From: Agromyces sp. G08B096
GTDB taxonomy: Bacteria; Actinomycetota; Actinomycetes; Actinomycetales; Microbacteriaceae
Length of the DNA stretch: 64,000 bases
Direction: 5' to 3'
NCBI RefSeq assembly: GCF_040267705.1
Contig: NZ_CP158374.1
Span: forward strand, 2,170,001-2,234,000
Positions 7,644-16,339 of this stretch are shown here, one piece after another. How positions within the stretch are numbered: position 1 is the stretch's first letter; each line of letters opens with the position of its first letter. The translations under genes and the position numbers were made by a program. A model generated the notes under the pieces. It saw nothing but the letters and a program-made list of their open reading frames with translations. It did not search any database and was not told the origin of the DNA.

Positions 7644-9247
7644 TTCGCGGCTCCCTTCTTCGCGGGACGGGCGGTTCGGCGGGTGCGCGGCTTGGAGCTG
7701 TTGGCGGCGGCCCCGGCGGTTTCGGCGGCTCCGGCGATCTCGGCGGCTCCGGCGGCCTCCGTGACCGCAGCTGCGGCGCCGCTGCGGGCCGACAGCGCGG
7801 CGCGCGAAGAGTTCGACGGCGCGAGATAGGCACCGAGCCCGTGCCGGCCGCCCTCCCGGCCGTAGCCCGACTCCTTGTACCCGCCGAACGGGCTCGCCGG
7901 GTCGAACCGGTTGAACGTGTTGGCCCACACCACGCCCGCGCGCAGCTGGTCGGCGACCGCGAGGATCCGGCTGCCCTTATCGCTCCAGATGCCGGCGGAC
8001 AGCCCGTACGGCGTGTTGTTGGCCTTCGCGACGGCCTCCTGCGGGGTCCGGAACGAGAGCACCGACAGCACCGGCCCGAAGATCTCCTCGCGGGCGATGC
8101 GGTGGCTGGTCTGCACGCCGGTGAAGATCGTCGGGGCGAACCAGAACCCGTTCTCGGGCAGGTCGCACGGGGCGCTCCACCGCTCGGCGCCCTCGGCGAC
8201 GCCGACCTCGGAGAGCTCCCGGATCCGCTCGAGCTGCTCGCGCGAGTTGATCGCCCCGATGTCGGTGTTCTTGTCGAGCGGGTCGCCGAGGCGCAGGGTC
8301 GACAGCCGCTGCTTCAGACGATCGACGACCTCGTCGTGGATGGACTCCTGGACGAGCAGCCTGGAGCCGGCGCAGCACACGTGGCCCTGGTTGAAGAAGA
8401 TGCCGTTCACGATGCCCTCGATCGCCTGATCGATGGGGGCGTCGTCGAAGACGATGTTCGCGGCCTTGCCGCCGAGCTCGAGCGTGAGCCGCTTCGACGT
8501 GCCGGCCACCGTCTTGGCGATCTGGCGTCCGACCGCCGTCGAGCCGGTGAAGGCCACCTTGTCGACGCCGGGATGCGCCACGAGGGCGGCCCCCGTGTCG
8601 CCGGCGCCCGTGATGATGTTCACCACGCCGGGCGGCAGATCGGCCTGCTGCACGATCTCGGCGAACAGCAGCGCGGTGAGCGGGGTCGTCTCCGCGGGCT
8701 TCAGCACGACGGTGTTGCCTGCCGCGAGCGCCGGGGCGATCTTCCACGCCAGCATCAGCAGCGGGAAGTTCCACGGGATGACCTGGGCGGCGACGCCGAG
8801 CGCGCGCGGGTTCGCGCCGAGGCCCGCGTGGTCGAGCTTGTCGGCCCAGCCGGCGTAGTAGAAGAACCAGGCGGCCACGAGCGGCACGTCCACGTCCCGC
8901 GACTCCTTGATCGGCTTGCCGTTGTCGAGCGACTCGGCGACGGCCAGCTCGCGGGCGCGCTCCTGCACGAGCCGCGCGATGCGGAAGAGGTACTTGCCGC
9001 GGTCGCGGCCCGACATCCGCCCCCACGCGCCGTCGTAGGCGCGCCGCGCGGCCGTGACGGCGGCGTCGACGTCGGCAGCGTCCGCGTTCGAGATGGTCGC
9101 GATGCGCTGCTCGTCGGCCGGCGAGACGGTCTGGAACGGCGTGCCGCGGCCGGCGACGAACTCGCCGTCGATGAAGAGGCCGTACTCGTCGCGCAGCGAC
9201 AGGATCGCCCGTGATTCGGGGGCGGGTGCGTACTCGAGGAAACTCAT
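7640..9247 (-). CDS. Aldehyde dehydrogenase of the deoxyribose operon, with Ala-rich basic tail
   Basis: NAD(P)-dependent oxidation of an aldehyde to an acid; after DeoC the natural substrate would be acetaldehyde (an inference from context). The 535-residue protein has the full ALDH fold: NAD site (VIPWNFPLLMLAWK), the general base Glu257 in LELGGK and the nucleophile Cys291 in GHVCCAGSR. The spacing of 34 between the two is normal for the family. After the ALDH core (about residue 475) comes an unusual tail: about 35 residues of Ala/Glu/Gly-rich repeats, then a strongly basic end (RTRRTARPAKKG). The start ATG lies 17 nt after the deoC stop. Confidence 0.92.
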   Translation of the reverse strand: MSFLEYAPAPESRAILSLRDEYGLFIDGEFVAGRGTPFQTVSPADEQRIATISNADAADVDAAVTAARRAYDGAWGRMSGRDRGKYLFRIARLVQERARELAVAESLDNGKPIKESRDVDVPLVAAWFFYYAGWADKLDHAGLGANPRALGVAAQVIPWNFPLLMLAWKIAPALAAGNTVVLKPAETTPLTALLFAEIVQQADLPPGVVNIITGAGDTGAALVAHPGVDKVAFTGSTAVGRQIAKTVAGTSKRLTLELGGKAANIVFDDAPIDQAIEGIVNGIFFNQGHVCCAGSRLLVQESIHDEVVDRLKQRLSTLRLGDPLDKNTDIGAINSREQLERIRELSEVGVAEGAERWSAPCDLPENGFWFAPTIFTGVQTSHRIAREEIFGPVLSVLSFRTPQEAVAKANNTPYGLSAGIWSDKGSRILAVADQLRAGVVWANTFNRFDPASPFGGYKESGYGREGGRHGLGAYLAPSNSSRAALSARSGAAAAVTEAAGAAEIAGAAETAGAAANSSKPRTRRTARPAKKGAAK

Positions 9248-9264
9248 CTGTCTGTCTGCCCGTC

Positions 9265-10272
9265 TCAGTCGATCGTCACGTAGTCGGCGCCGGAGTAGTG
9301 GCCCGAGCGGAGCTTCTGCCGCTGCAGCAGCACGTCGTTCAGGAGGCTCGATGCGCCGAACCGGAACAGGTGCGGCTGCAGCCACTCCTCGCCGACGGTC
9401 TCGGCGACCGTCACCACGTACTTGATCGCGTCCTTCGAGGCGCGGATGCCGCCGGCCGGCTTCACGCCGATGCGCTGGCCGGTGAGCCGGTGCCAGTCGC
9501 GCACGACCTCGAGCATGAGCAGCGTGACGGGCAGCGTCGCCGCGGGCTGCACCTTGCCGGTCGAGGTCTTGATGAAGTCGCCGCCGGCGAGGATCGACAG
9601 CCACGACGCGCGACGCACGTTGTCGTACGTGACGAGCTCGCCCGTCTCGAGGATGACCTTGAGGCTCGCGCTGGTGCCGTCGGGACGCCGGCAGGCCTCC
9701 TTCACCGCGGCGATCTGGTCGAACACCTGGCCGTATCGGCCGGCGAGGAACGCCCCGCGGTCGATGACCATGTCGATCTCGTCGGCGCCCGCGGCGACGG
9801 CCTCGGCGGTATCGGCGAGCTTGATGTCGAGCGAGGCGCGCCCGCTCGGAAACGCCGTCGCGACCGCGGCCACGGCGATGCCGCCGTCGTCGGGGTCGCC
9901 GTGCGCCGCTCCGAGGGCGTCGACGGCGAACGGGACCATGTCGCCGTAGACGCAGACCGCGGCGACGCGGGGCGTGGTGGGCTCGGCGGGGTCGGGGTTC
10001 ATCGCCTTGCCGACGAGGGAACGGACCTTGCCCGGCGTGTCGGCGCCCTCGAGGGTGGTGAGATCCACGAGCGAGATGATGCGGTCGAGGGCCCACGCCT
10101 TCGAGCTCGTCTTGATCGACCGCGTGCCGAGCCCGGCCGCGCGCTGTTCGAGTCCGACGGCGTCCACGCCGGCGATGCCGTGCAGATAGCGCCGGAGCGT
10201 CGCGTCGTCGGGTTCGCCGCCGAGCACCGCGAGCGCACGCTCGCGGGCGGTGGCGAGGGAGGTGCCTGCCAT
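9265..10272 (-). CDS. deoC: Deoxyribose-phosphate aldolase
   Basis: Cleaves 2-deoxy-D-ribose 5-phosphate into glyceraldehyde 3-phosphate and acetaldehyde. The 335-residue class I aldolase has the Schiff-base lysine in DFIKTSTGK and the second active-site lysine in IGVKPAGGI. It is longer than the 220-250 residue short form and carries an N-terminal extension of about 70 residues, as in the long DeoC type. It is the second gene of a deoR-deoC-ALDH-ALDH operon, 43 nt after deoR, which suggests the acetaldehyde is passed to the dehydrogenase encoded next. Confidence 0.96.
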   Translation of the reverse strand: MAGTSLATARERALAVLGGEPDDATLRRYLHGIAGVDAVGLEQRAAGLGTRSIKTSSKAWALDRIISLVDLTTLEGADTPGKVRSLVGKAMNPDPAEPTTPRVAAVCVYGDMVPFAVDALGAAHGDPDDGGIAVAAVATAFPSGRASLDIKLADTAEAVAAGADEIDMVIDRGAFLAGRYGQVFDQIAAVKEACRRPDGTSASLKVILETGELVTYDNVRRASWLSILAGGDFIKTSTGKVQPAATLPVTLLMLEVVRDWHRLTGQRIGVKPAGGIRASKDAIKYVVTVAETVGEEWLQPHLFRFGASSLLNDVLLQRQKLRSGHYSGADYVTID

Positions 10273-10315
10273 GGGAAGACCTGCCGATTCCTGGTTGGGG
10301 TGGTTCGGGACGGCG

Positions 10316-11260
10316 TCAGCCGTCGAGGAGGTGGAGCGCCGTGGCCTCGTCGGTGACGAGGACGGTGCAGAGGCCGCTGCGCACGACGGCGTCGGCGACG
10401 GGATGCTTCGCCGGCCCCGAGATCACCGCGATCGACAGCGGTGCCGAGCGGAGCTCGTCGAGGGTGAGCCCGACGGTGCGGGCGTCGAGCGCGGGGTCGA
10501 CGATGTTGCCGTCGGAGTCGATGTAGCGGCCGACGACATCGCCGACGGCGCCCTTCTCGACGAGGAGATCGACGTCGCCTGCGGAGAGGTAGCCGCTCTC
10601 GACGTGCACGGACGCATGGTCGGCGGCTCCCGCGCTGAACAGGTAGGCGTCGGCCGAGCGGGCGAGCTCGATGACGCCGGCGACGACGCGGTCGGACTCG
10701 ATGGCCTGCTTGGTCGCGAGGCGCTCGAGGATGGCGGGGCTCGGCAGCAGCGTGGCGCTGCCGCCGCCCTTCTGGGCGATGCCGACGGCCGTGGCCGCGG
10801 CGGTGCCGGGGCGGCGGTTGAGGCTCACGCCGCCGTTGATCTGGACGACGTTGACGCCCGTGGCCCAGCCGTTCCTCAGGTGCTGGGAGAGGTCGAAGAG
10901 CGTACGACCCCAGCTGACGCCGAGGGTGCGCGGCACCGGCCGGAGGGCGGTGAGGTAGTCGGCCGCCGCCTGCGCGGTGCGGGCCTGCAGCTCCTCCGAG
11001 CTGGTGACGCCGGCTGAGGAGACGACGATCGCGTCGGTGAGGCCGCGTTCCTCGCGGAGCCGCCGCTCGATGGGCAGTCGCCTGGCACGCGGGTGGAGGA
11101 TCTCGATGCGGATGAATCCGCGCTGCTTCGCCTGGGCGAGCAGCCGGCCCACCTTCCAGCGCGTGAGCCGGAGGGCCTGGCCGATCTCGTCCTGCGTCTT
11201 GTTCTCCTCGTAGTAGAGCTCTGCCGCTCGGATCGAGAGGAGTTCGTCGACCTCGTCCAT
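10316..11260 (-). CDS. deoR: SorC-family transcriptional regulator of the deoxyribose operon
   Basis: A 314-residue SorC/DeoR-type (Bacillus DeoR-like) regulator with an N-terminal helix-turn-helix (residues about 14-45, KTQDEIGQALRLTRWKVGRLL) and a C-terminal sugar-phosphate-binding domain (about 55-314) that includes LGVSWGRTL and SAGAADHASV. By family, deoxyribose 5-phosphate is the likely effector. Start ATG at 11260 has a strong AAGGAGG site 4 nt upstream. A good promoter (TTGCTG, 17 nt, TACGCT) and a small palindrome lie upstream, so it probably controls its own operon. Confidence 0.9.
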   Translation of the reverse strand: MDEVDELLSIRAAELYYEENKTQDEIGQALRLTRWKVGRLLAQAKQRGFIRIEILHPRARRLPIERRLREERGLTDAIVVSSAGVTSSEELQARTAQAAADYLTALRPVPRTLGVSWGRTLFDLSQHLRNGWATGVNVVQINGGVSLNRRPGTAAATAVGIAQKGGGSATLLPSPAILERLATKQAIESDRVVAGVIELARSADAYLFSAGAADHASVHVESGYLSAGDVDLLVEKGAVGDVVGRYIDSDGNIVDPALDARTVGLTLDELRSAPLSIAVISGPAKHPVADAVVRSGLCTVLVTDEATALHLLDG

Positions 11261-11285
11261 GCGCCTCCTTCCGACGTCGCCTTCC

Positions 11286-11314
11286 AGCGTAGGCACGTCC
11301 TGCGCGCGCAGCAA
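11286..11314 (-). promoter_or_regulatory. Sigma-A-type promoter of the deoR-deoC operon
   Basis: On the minus strand, -35 TTGCTG (11314-11309) and -10 TACGCT (11291-11286) are separated by exactly 17 nt. Unlike many genes here, deoR has a roughly 25-nt leader with a Shine-Dalgarno site. Confidence 0.65.
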
Positions 11315-11330
11315 CACTCGCAGCGCTTCG

Positions 11331-11344
11331 TGCTCAGATGAGCA
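11331..11344. promoter_or_regulatory. Candidate DeoR operator
   Basis: TGCTCA, GA, TGAGCA form a perfect palindrome about 17 nt upstream of the -35 of the deoR promoter and 24 nt before the divergent ROK -10. Position suggests control of one or both genes. Assignment to DeoR is an inference. Confidence 0.4.
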
Positions 11345-11367
11345 GACTGTGCTGACCGGATGCCGCC

Positions 11368-11373
11368 TATGCT
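11368..11373 (+). promoter_or_regulatory. -10 element of the ROK kinase gene, leaderless
   Basis: TATGCT is followed by 6 nt and then the ATG at 11380. No Shine-Dalgarno sequence is present. Confidence 0.55.
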
Positions 11374-11379
11374 GATGCC

Positions 11380-12309
11380 ATGCCACGCCCCGTCGCCCTC
11401 GCCCTGGACTTCGGCGGGACCAAGGTCGAAGCCGCGCTCGTCGACGACCGGGGCGCTCTGCTCCCCGGCTCCCGGCACCGCCGCCCCACCGGCGCCGCCG
11501 CGACGTCCGACGAGCTCGAACGCGCAGTCGCCGACGTGCTCCTGGCCGCCCGCGACGCCGCCCCGACCGATGCCGAGCTCCTCGGCATCGGAGTGGGCGC
11601 CGCCGGCCCCATCGACCTCCGCCACGGCACGGTGTCACCGCTCAACGTGCCGGCCTGGCGCGACCACCCGCTCGCCGAACGGATCGCGGAGCTCCTACCC
11701 GGCCTGCCCGTGACCCTGCGCATCGACGGCCTGTGCATCGCCCTGGCCGAAGGCTGGGTCGGCGCAGGGCGCGGGGCATCCAACCTGCTCGGCATGATCG
11801 TCTCCACCGGCGTCGGCGGCGGCCTGCTGCTCGGCGGCCGGCCTGCGCCGAGCCCCAGCGGCAACGGCGGCCACATCGGCCACGTGGAGGTCGGCGGGTT
11901 CGACGACCGGTGCGCGTGCGGCGGACGCGGATGCCTCGAGGCCGTCGCCTCCGGCCCGCGCACCGTCGCGTGGGCCCGCGAGCAGGGCTTTCCCGGGAAG
12001 ACCGGCGAAGACCTCGCCGCAGCCCACGCCGCCGGGGATCCCATCGCCCTGGCCGCGGTCGAACGCGCCGGAACCGCGCTCGGCCGGGCGATCGCCTCGG
12101 CGACGAACCTCGTCGACCTCGACGTCGTCGCCATCGGCGGCGGATTCTCCCGCGTGTCCCCCGCGCTCTTCGATCACGCCCGCGCGGCGCTCGCCGAGCG
12201 GACCGCCTTCGAGTTCGTCCGCCGCGTCCGCATCGTGCCGTCGGGGCTCTCGGACGAAGGGCCGCTCATCGGCGCCGCCGCGCTCGTCTTCGAACCGGAG
12301 CTCGGCTGA
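11380..12309 (+). CDS. ROK-family sugar kinase
   Basis: A 309-residue ROK protein that should phosphorylate a hexose or N-acyl-hexosamine with ATP; the substrate cannot be told from sequence alone. Seen: the phosphate loop ALDFGGTKVEAAL (residues 8-20), the ROK signature around STGVGGGLLL, the catalytic Asp in RIDGLC, and the zinc-binding cluster (GHIGH followed by CACGGRGCLE). No N-terminal helix-turn-helix is present, so it is a kinase and not a NagC-type repressor. It is transcribed divergently from deoR and converges with the CynX-type transporter. Confidence 0.88.
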   Translation: MPRPVALALDFGGTKVEAALVDDRGALLPGSRHRRPTGAAATSDELERAVADVLLAARDAAPTDAELLGIGVGAAGPIDLRHGTVSPLNVPAWRDHPLAERIAELLPGLPVTLRIDGLCIALAEGWVGAGRGASNLLGMIVSTGVGGGLLLGGRPAPSPSGNGGHIGHVEVGGFDDRCACGGRGCLEAVASGPRTVAWAREQGFPGKTGEDLAAAHAAGDPIALAAVERAGTALGRAIASATNLVDLDVVAIGGGFSRVSPALFDHARAALAERTAFEFVRRVRIVPSGLSDEGPLIGAAALVFEPELG

Positions 12310-12342
12310 CCCTCGGGAGCACCGACCGCGTCCCTCGACCGA

Positions 12343-13581
12343 TCAGGCTCGGCGCTCGTCCTCGAGGTAGCCGGGACGAGCCACCACGAAGCCCGCGATC
12401 GCCGCGGGCACGGCCGTGGCGAGCAGCAGGATCAGCGGCCACGTCCAGCCGCCCGTGCCCTCGTGCAGCAGCCCGATGCCGAGCGGCGCGAGCGCGGCAA
12501 CCAGGTAACCCGCCGACTGCACCACGCCGCTCAAGGCGATCGATCCGGCGTGCGTGCGCGATCGCAGGTTGATGAGCACGAGCGCGAGCGGGAACAGCAG
12601 CGGCCCGGTGCCGATCAGCGCCACCCAGAGCCAGGTCGCCGTGGCGGGAGCGAGGAGCAGGCCGCCGTAGCCCAGCACGAACGACACCACCGCAATGCCG
12701 ACGAGCAGACGCACCTTGCCGTACCGCGACGCGAGGACGGGCACCACGAGCCCCGCCGGCAAGCCCATCGCGGCGAACAGCGACAGGAGGGCGCCGCTCG
12801 CGAGGTGCGACGTGCCCGCGACATCCGTCAGGATCGCCGGCAGCCACGCGAACATCACGTACGCGTTCACCGCGGACACGGCGAAGACCGTCGCAAGCGC
12901 CCAGGCGAGCGGCGAGCGCAGCGCGCGACGCACCTGCCCGGGCTCCGCCTCCTCGGGCAGCGCCTCGTCGGCACGCGCCCGCGGCTGGAGCAGCAGCGCG
13001 ATCCACGGCACCAGCGCGACGAGCGCGAGCAGCGCCCACTCGCCGAGCGACGTCCGCCACCCCGCGGCATCGGCGACCGGCACCGCCACGAGCGGCGGCA
13101 CGAACGTGCTCGCCGACATCACCGTCACGTACACGGTCGTCACGAGCCCGATCCGGTCGGGGAAGTACCGCTTGACCAGCGGCGGCAGGAGCACGTTGCC
13201 CACCCCACCCGCCGCGAACGTCACGGCGCTCGCGACGACCATCCACGCGGCGTCGGGGGCGAGTCCCCGGCCGGCGAGCCCGGCCACCAGCGCCACCAGG
13301 GACGCGACGAGCGTGGCCTCGATGCCGAACCGCTTCGCGAGGATCGGCGTGAGGATGCCGAACACCGCGAAGCACAGGGGCGGAAGCATCCCGAGCAGCC
13401 CGATCAGACCGGGCGGCAACGGGATGTCGGCGCGCACCTCCGCAACGATCGGCGAGAGCGACGCGACGCCGGTGCGTAGATTGAACGCCACCAGCACGAT
13501 GCCGAGGAGCGCGAGCGAGCGCCCGGCCCAGAGCGGCGCCGGCGAGCCGCCCGCCGCGGCGGGCGCGCCGTCGCGGCTCAC
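12343..13581 (-). CDS. MFS transporter, CynX/NimT family
   Basis: A 412-residue, 12-helix major facilitator protein resembling the CynX/NimT (cyanate/nitroimidazole) branch. The first helix carries FNLRTGVASLSPI, which is typical of this group, and the central loop (about 195-215) is charged and Glu-rich. The substrate is unknown. The GTG start overlaps the ribF stop by 4 nt, so it is translated as part of the ribF operon despite having no obvious functional link. Confidence 0.82.
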   Translation of the reverse strand: MSRDGAPAAAGGSPAPLWAGRSLALLGIVLVAFNLRTGVASLSPIVAEVRADIPLPPGLIGLLGMLPPLCFAVFGILTPILAKRFGIEATLVASLVALVAGLAGRGLAPDAAWMVVASAVTFAAGGVGNVLLPPLVKRYFPDRIGLVTTVYVTVMSASTFVPPLVAVPVADAAGWRTSLGEWALLALVALVPWIALLLQPRARADEALPEEAEPGQVRRALRSPLAWALATVFAVSAVNAYVMFAWLPAILTDVAGTSHLASGALLSLFAAMGLPAGLVVPVLASRYGKVRLLVGIAVVSFVLGYGGLLLAPATATWLWVALIGTGPLLFPLALVLINLRSRTHAGSIALSGVVQSAGYLVAALAPLGIGLLHEGTGGWTWPLILLLATAVPAAIAGFVVARPGYLEDERRA

Positions 13582-14507
13582 CCGAGCAGCTCTCGGGCGA
13601 CCTCGACGTCGTGGTGCATCCGCTCGATCAGCGCCTCGACGCTCTCGAACGCGACCATGCCGCGAATCCGGTCGACGAACTCCACGTCGACGAGGTGGTC
13701 GTAGAGGTCGAGGTCGCGGTCGAGCACGTAGGCCTCGACCTGCTTTCTCGGCACGCCCTCGAACGTGGGATTGTTGCCCACCGAGATCGCCGCCGGATAC
13801 CGGACGCCCGAATCGGTGAGCCACCCCGCATAGACGCCGTCAGCGGGGATGAGTCCCTCGGACTCCGGCGACAGATTCGCCGTGGGGAAGCCGAGCTCGC
13901 GTCCGCGGGCGGCGCCGTGCACCACGATGCCCGATACCGTCGGCGTGTGCCCGAGGAGCTCGCCCGCACGACGGACGTCGCCCTCGGCCAAGAGCTCGCG
14001 CACCCAGGTCGACGACACCCGGCGATCGCCGCCCGGCGCGACGTCATCGACGACCTCGACCGAGAAGCCGAACCGGGCGCCGAGCTCGCGGAGCAGCGCG
14101 ACGTCGCCTGCGCCGCGCGCGCCGTACCGGAAGTCGGCACCGACCAGCACGGCCCTCGCGTGCAGCGCCTCGACGAGCACGCGTTCGACGAACTCCTCCG
14201 CAGGCAGCGACGCGAGTGCGCGATCGAACGGCAGCAGCACGGTCGCGTCGATGCCCGTCGCCGCGAGCAGTCCGAGCTTCTGCCGCACGCTCATCAGCGA
14301 GTCGGGGCACCTGTCGGGGGCGAGCAGCGCCAGCGGGTTCCGGTCGAACGTGACCACCGCGGCCTGCAGCCCGTCGGCCGCGGCGATGTCGCGAAGCCGG
14401 GCGATCACGGCGCGATGGCCCTGGTGCACGCCGTCGAATTTGCCGATCGTCACCGCGGACGGGCCGAAGCCCGCCGGCACCGCGTCGACGCCCTTGAACG
14501 TCCTCAT
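13578..14507 (-). CDS. ribF: Bifunctional riboflavin kinase/FAD synthetase
   Basis: Converts riboflavin to FMN and FMN to FAD. The 309-residue protein has the usual two domains: an N-terminal nucleotidyltransferase (VTIGKFDGVHQGHRAVI at about 18-34; SSTWVREL) and a C-terminal flavokinase (GRELGFPTANL; YAGWL; NNPTF; the catalytic Glu near VEAYVLD). The ATG overlaps the stop of the membrane protein gene upstream by 4 nt. It follows truB in the same direction, as in many actinobacteria. Confidence 0.95.
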   Translation of the reverse strand: MRTFKGVDAVPAGFGPSAVTIGKFDGVHQGHRAVIARLRDIAAADGLQAAVVTFDRNPLALLAPDRCPDSLMSVRQKLGLLAATGIDATVLLPFDRALASLPAEEFVERVLVEALHARAVLVGADFRYGARGAGDVALLRELGARFGFSVEVVDDVAPGGDRRVSSTWVRELLAEGDVRRAGELLGHTPTVSGIVVHGAARGRELGFPTANLSPESEGLIPADGVYAGWLTDSGVRYPAAISVGNNPTFEGVPRKQVEAYVLDRDLDLYDHLVDVEFVDRIRGMVAFESVEALIERMHHDVEVARELLG

Positions 14508-14995
14508 GCGCGGCCGACCTCGGGCTGCGCATCCGCGCCGTCCGCGGCGGGGCCGCCGGGTCGGCCGGGCCGGTGCTTCGCGAGCCACCACATGCCGAGC
14601 ACGGGCAGCACGAGCGGGATGAACAGGTACCCGCGGCCGTACCACGACCACACCGTGTCGTGCGGGAACCACTGCGGCATCACGATGCTGAGCGTGCCGA
14701 TCACGAGCACCCCGGTGAACTCGAACACGATCGTCGCCCAGGCCACGCGGTACCAGGCCCGGCCGGGTGCGATGAGCGCGATGGTCGCCACCACGTACAC
14801 CACCGCGGCAAGCGCGGACAGGGCGTAGGCGACGGGCGCCTCGTCGAACTTCTCGACGATCTGCACGAGCGAGCGGCCGACCGCGGCGAGCGCGAGCACG
14901 CCGTAGACCGCGATGAGGACGCGACCGATGCCGCTCACCCTCCGGCGGGAGGCGGCGGCGGGCGGGGTCTCGGAGGTGGAGGGCGCAGCAGACAT
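14504..14995 (-). CDS. Four-helix membrane protein of unknown function
   Basis: A 163-residue integral membrane protein with predicted helices near 24-42, 55-77, 85-106 and 121-140 and polar tails at both ends. No known domain is recognised. The segment VYGVLALAAVGRS followed by an Asp/Glu-poor helical core suggests a conserved actinobacterial family. Its stop overlaps the ribF start (ATGA), so it is co-translated with ribF. Confidence 0.7.
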   Translation of the reverse strand: MSAAPSTSETPPAAASRRRVSGIGRVLIAVYGVLALAAVGRSLVQIVEKFDEAPVAYALSALAAVVYVVATIALIAPGRAWYRVAWATIVFEFTGVLVIGTLSIVMPQWFPHDTVWSWYGRGYLFIPLVLPVLGMWWLAKHRPGRPGGPAADGADAQPEVGRA

Positions 14996-15035
14996 GACGT
15001 TCGATTCTCTCAGACGCGCGGACGCGCGCGGGGCG

Positions 15036-15404
15036 TCACGCGAGCTGCACGGTCCAGATCTGGTGCATCCGGTAGACCATCACCGCGACGGCGAGCGCCG
15101 CGACGCCGAGCACGACCGTCGACCACCGGTTGCGTTCGAGCAGCGCCCAGAAAGCCGCTGCCGGCGGCAGCAGCAGCGCCCCGACGAGGTAGACCCCGAA
15201 CTCGAGGGCGCTGCCCGTCGGCTCGTTGCCGAACGCGGGCGCGGCGAGGGCGACGACGACCTGCGCCACGAGGAGCACCTCGACCAGCGCGAGCGCCCCG
15301 ATCGTGAGGTCGCTCGGCACCCGGCCGGCGAGGCCGAGGACCACGCAGAGGAGTCCGGCCGCGACCGCGACGCCGACCTGCACCCAGGTGAACCACTCGA
15401 TCAC
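15036..15404 (-). CDS. Four-helix membrane protein, coupled to truB
   Basis: A 122-residue membrane protein with four predicted helices (about 7-25, 33-55, 65-86 and 92-112). Its GTG start overlaps the truB stop by 4 nt, and the next membrane gene begins 40 nt after its stop, so all appear to form one operon with ribF. No domain is recognised. Confidence 0.7.
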   Translation of the reverse strand: MIEWFTWVQVGVAVAAGLLCVVLGLAGRVPSDLTIGALALVEVLLVAQVVVALAAPAFGNEPTGSALEFGVYLVGALLLPPAAAFWALLERNRWSTVVLGVAALAVAVMVYRMHQIWTVQLA

Positions 15405-16300
15405 GGCTGCTGCTCCTCCTGCGGGAATCCGGTGACGACCTTCAGCTGCCCGGCCCGGCGTTCCACGATCGCCACGAGCCGCCCGGCGGGGCCCACGGCG
15501 GCGATCGCGGTCTCCTTCGAGGTGCCGTCGGGCGCCGGGATGCGTTTGCCGTGCCCGAGGTCGATCGCCTCCTGCGCCCCCAGCTCGAGCACGGGCATCG
15601 CGCGGCGGGCCGCCTCCGCCGGCCGCACGAGGGCGGATGCCACGTCGAGGTCGTCGAGCGAAGGGGCATCCGCCACCGCGAAGCGGCCGATCCTGGTGCG
15701 ACGGAGCGCGGTGAGATGCCCGCCGAGTCCGAGCCCGGCACCGAGGTCGCGGGCGAGCGCGCGGACGTACGTGCCCGAGGAGCAGGCGACGCGGACGTCG
15801 AGGTCGACGGCGTCCGCCTCCCGCCGGAGCGCGAGGAGCTCGAACTCGGCGACGGTGACCCGGCGTGCGGCGATCTCCACCTGCTCGCCGTCGCGGACGC
15901 GCTGGTACGCGCGCTTGCCGTCGATCTTCACGGCGCTGACCGCGCTCGGCACCTGGTCGATCTCGCCCGTGAGCCGGGTCATCCCGTCGCGGATCGCGGA
16001 CTCGGCGACGGCGGCGAGCCGCGCCGGGTCGGCCCGCTCCCCCGGCTCGCCCTCGGCGTCGTCGGTGGTCGTCGCCCAGCCGAGCCGGATCGTCGCGAGG
16101 TACTCCTTGTCGAGGCCGACGAGATGGTGCAGCAGCCGGGTCGCGTGATCGACGCCGATCAGCAGCAGACCGGTCGCCATCGGATCGAGGGTGCCCGCGT
16201 GGCCGACCTTCCTGGTACCGGCGAGCCGGCGGACCCTGGCGACCACGTCGTGACTGGTCATCCCCTGCGGCTTGTCGACGAGAAGGATGCCGCTGTTCAC
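15401..16300 (-). CDS. truB: tRNA pseudouridine(55) synthase
   Basis: Isomerises U55 in the T-loop of tRNAs. The 299-residue protein begins ILLVDKPQGMTSHD and has the catalytic Asp39 in GHAGTLDPMATGLL, the KEY-like substrate loop (GLDKEYLATIRLG), and the RVTVAEF and GTYVRALARDLG motifs. A C-terminal domain similar to PUA (about 240-299) follows. The GTG at 16300 lies 7 nt after a -10 element, with no ribosome site, so it is probably translated from a leaderless message. It diverges from the ketopantoate reductase-like gene. Confidence 0.96.
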   Translation of the reverse strand: MNSGILLVDKPQGMTSHDVVARVRRLAGTRKVGHAGTLDPMATGLLLIGVDHATRLLHHLVGLDKEYLATIRLGWATTTDDAEGEPGERADPARLAAVAESAIRDGMTRLTGEIDQVPSAVSAVKIDGKRAYQRVRDGEQVEIAARRVTVAEFELLALRREADAVDLDVRVACSSGTYVRALARDLGAGLGLGGHLTALRRTRIGRFAVADAPSLDDLDVASALVRPAEAARRAMPVLELGAQEAIDLGHGKRIPAPDGTSKETAIAAVGPAGRLVAIVERRAGQLKVVTGFPQEEQQP

Positions 16301-16307
16301 GCCGTCC

Positions 16308-16313
16308 AGGCTA
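16308..16313 (-). promoter_or_regulatory. truB: truB -10 element, leaderless
   Basis: TAGCCT on the minus strand ends 7 nt before the truB GTG. The divergent gene has its own -10 only 14 nt away, making a compact back-to-back promoter. Confidence 0.6.
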
Positions 16314-16327
16314 CCCTGCGTCCCGCC

Positions 16328-16333
16328 TACGCT
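16328..16333 (+). promoter_or_regulatory. -10 element of the ketopantoate reductase-like gene, leaderless
   Basis: TACGCT is followed by 6 nt and the GTG at 16340. Confidence 0.6.
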
Positions 16334-16339
16334 GAGGGG

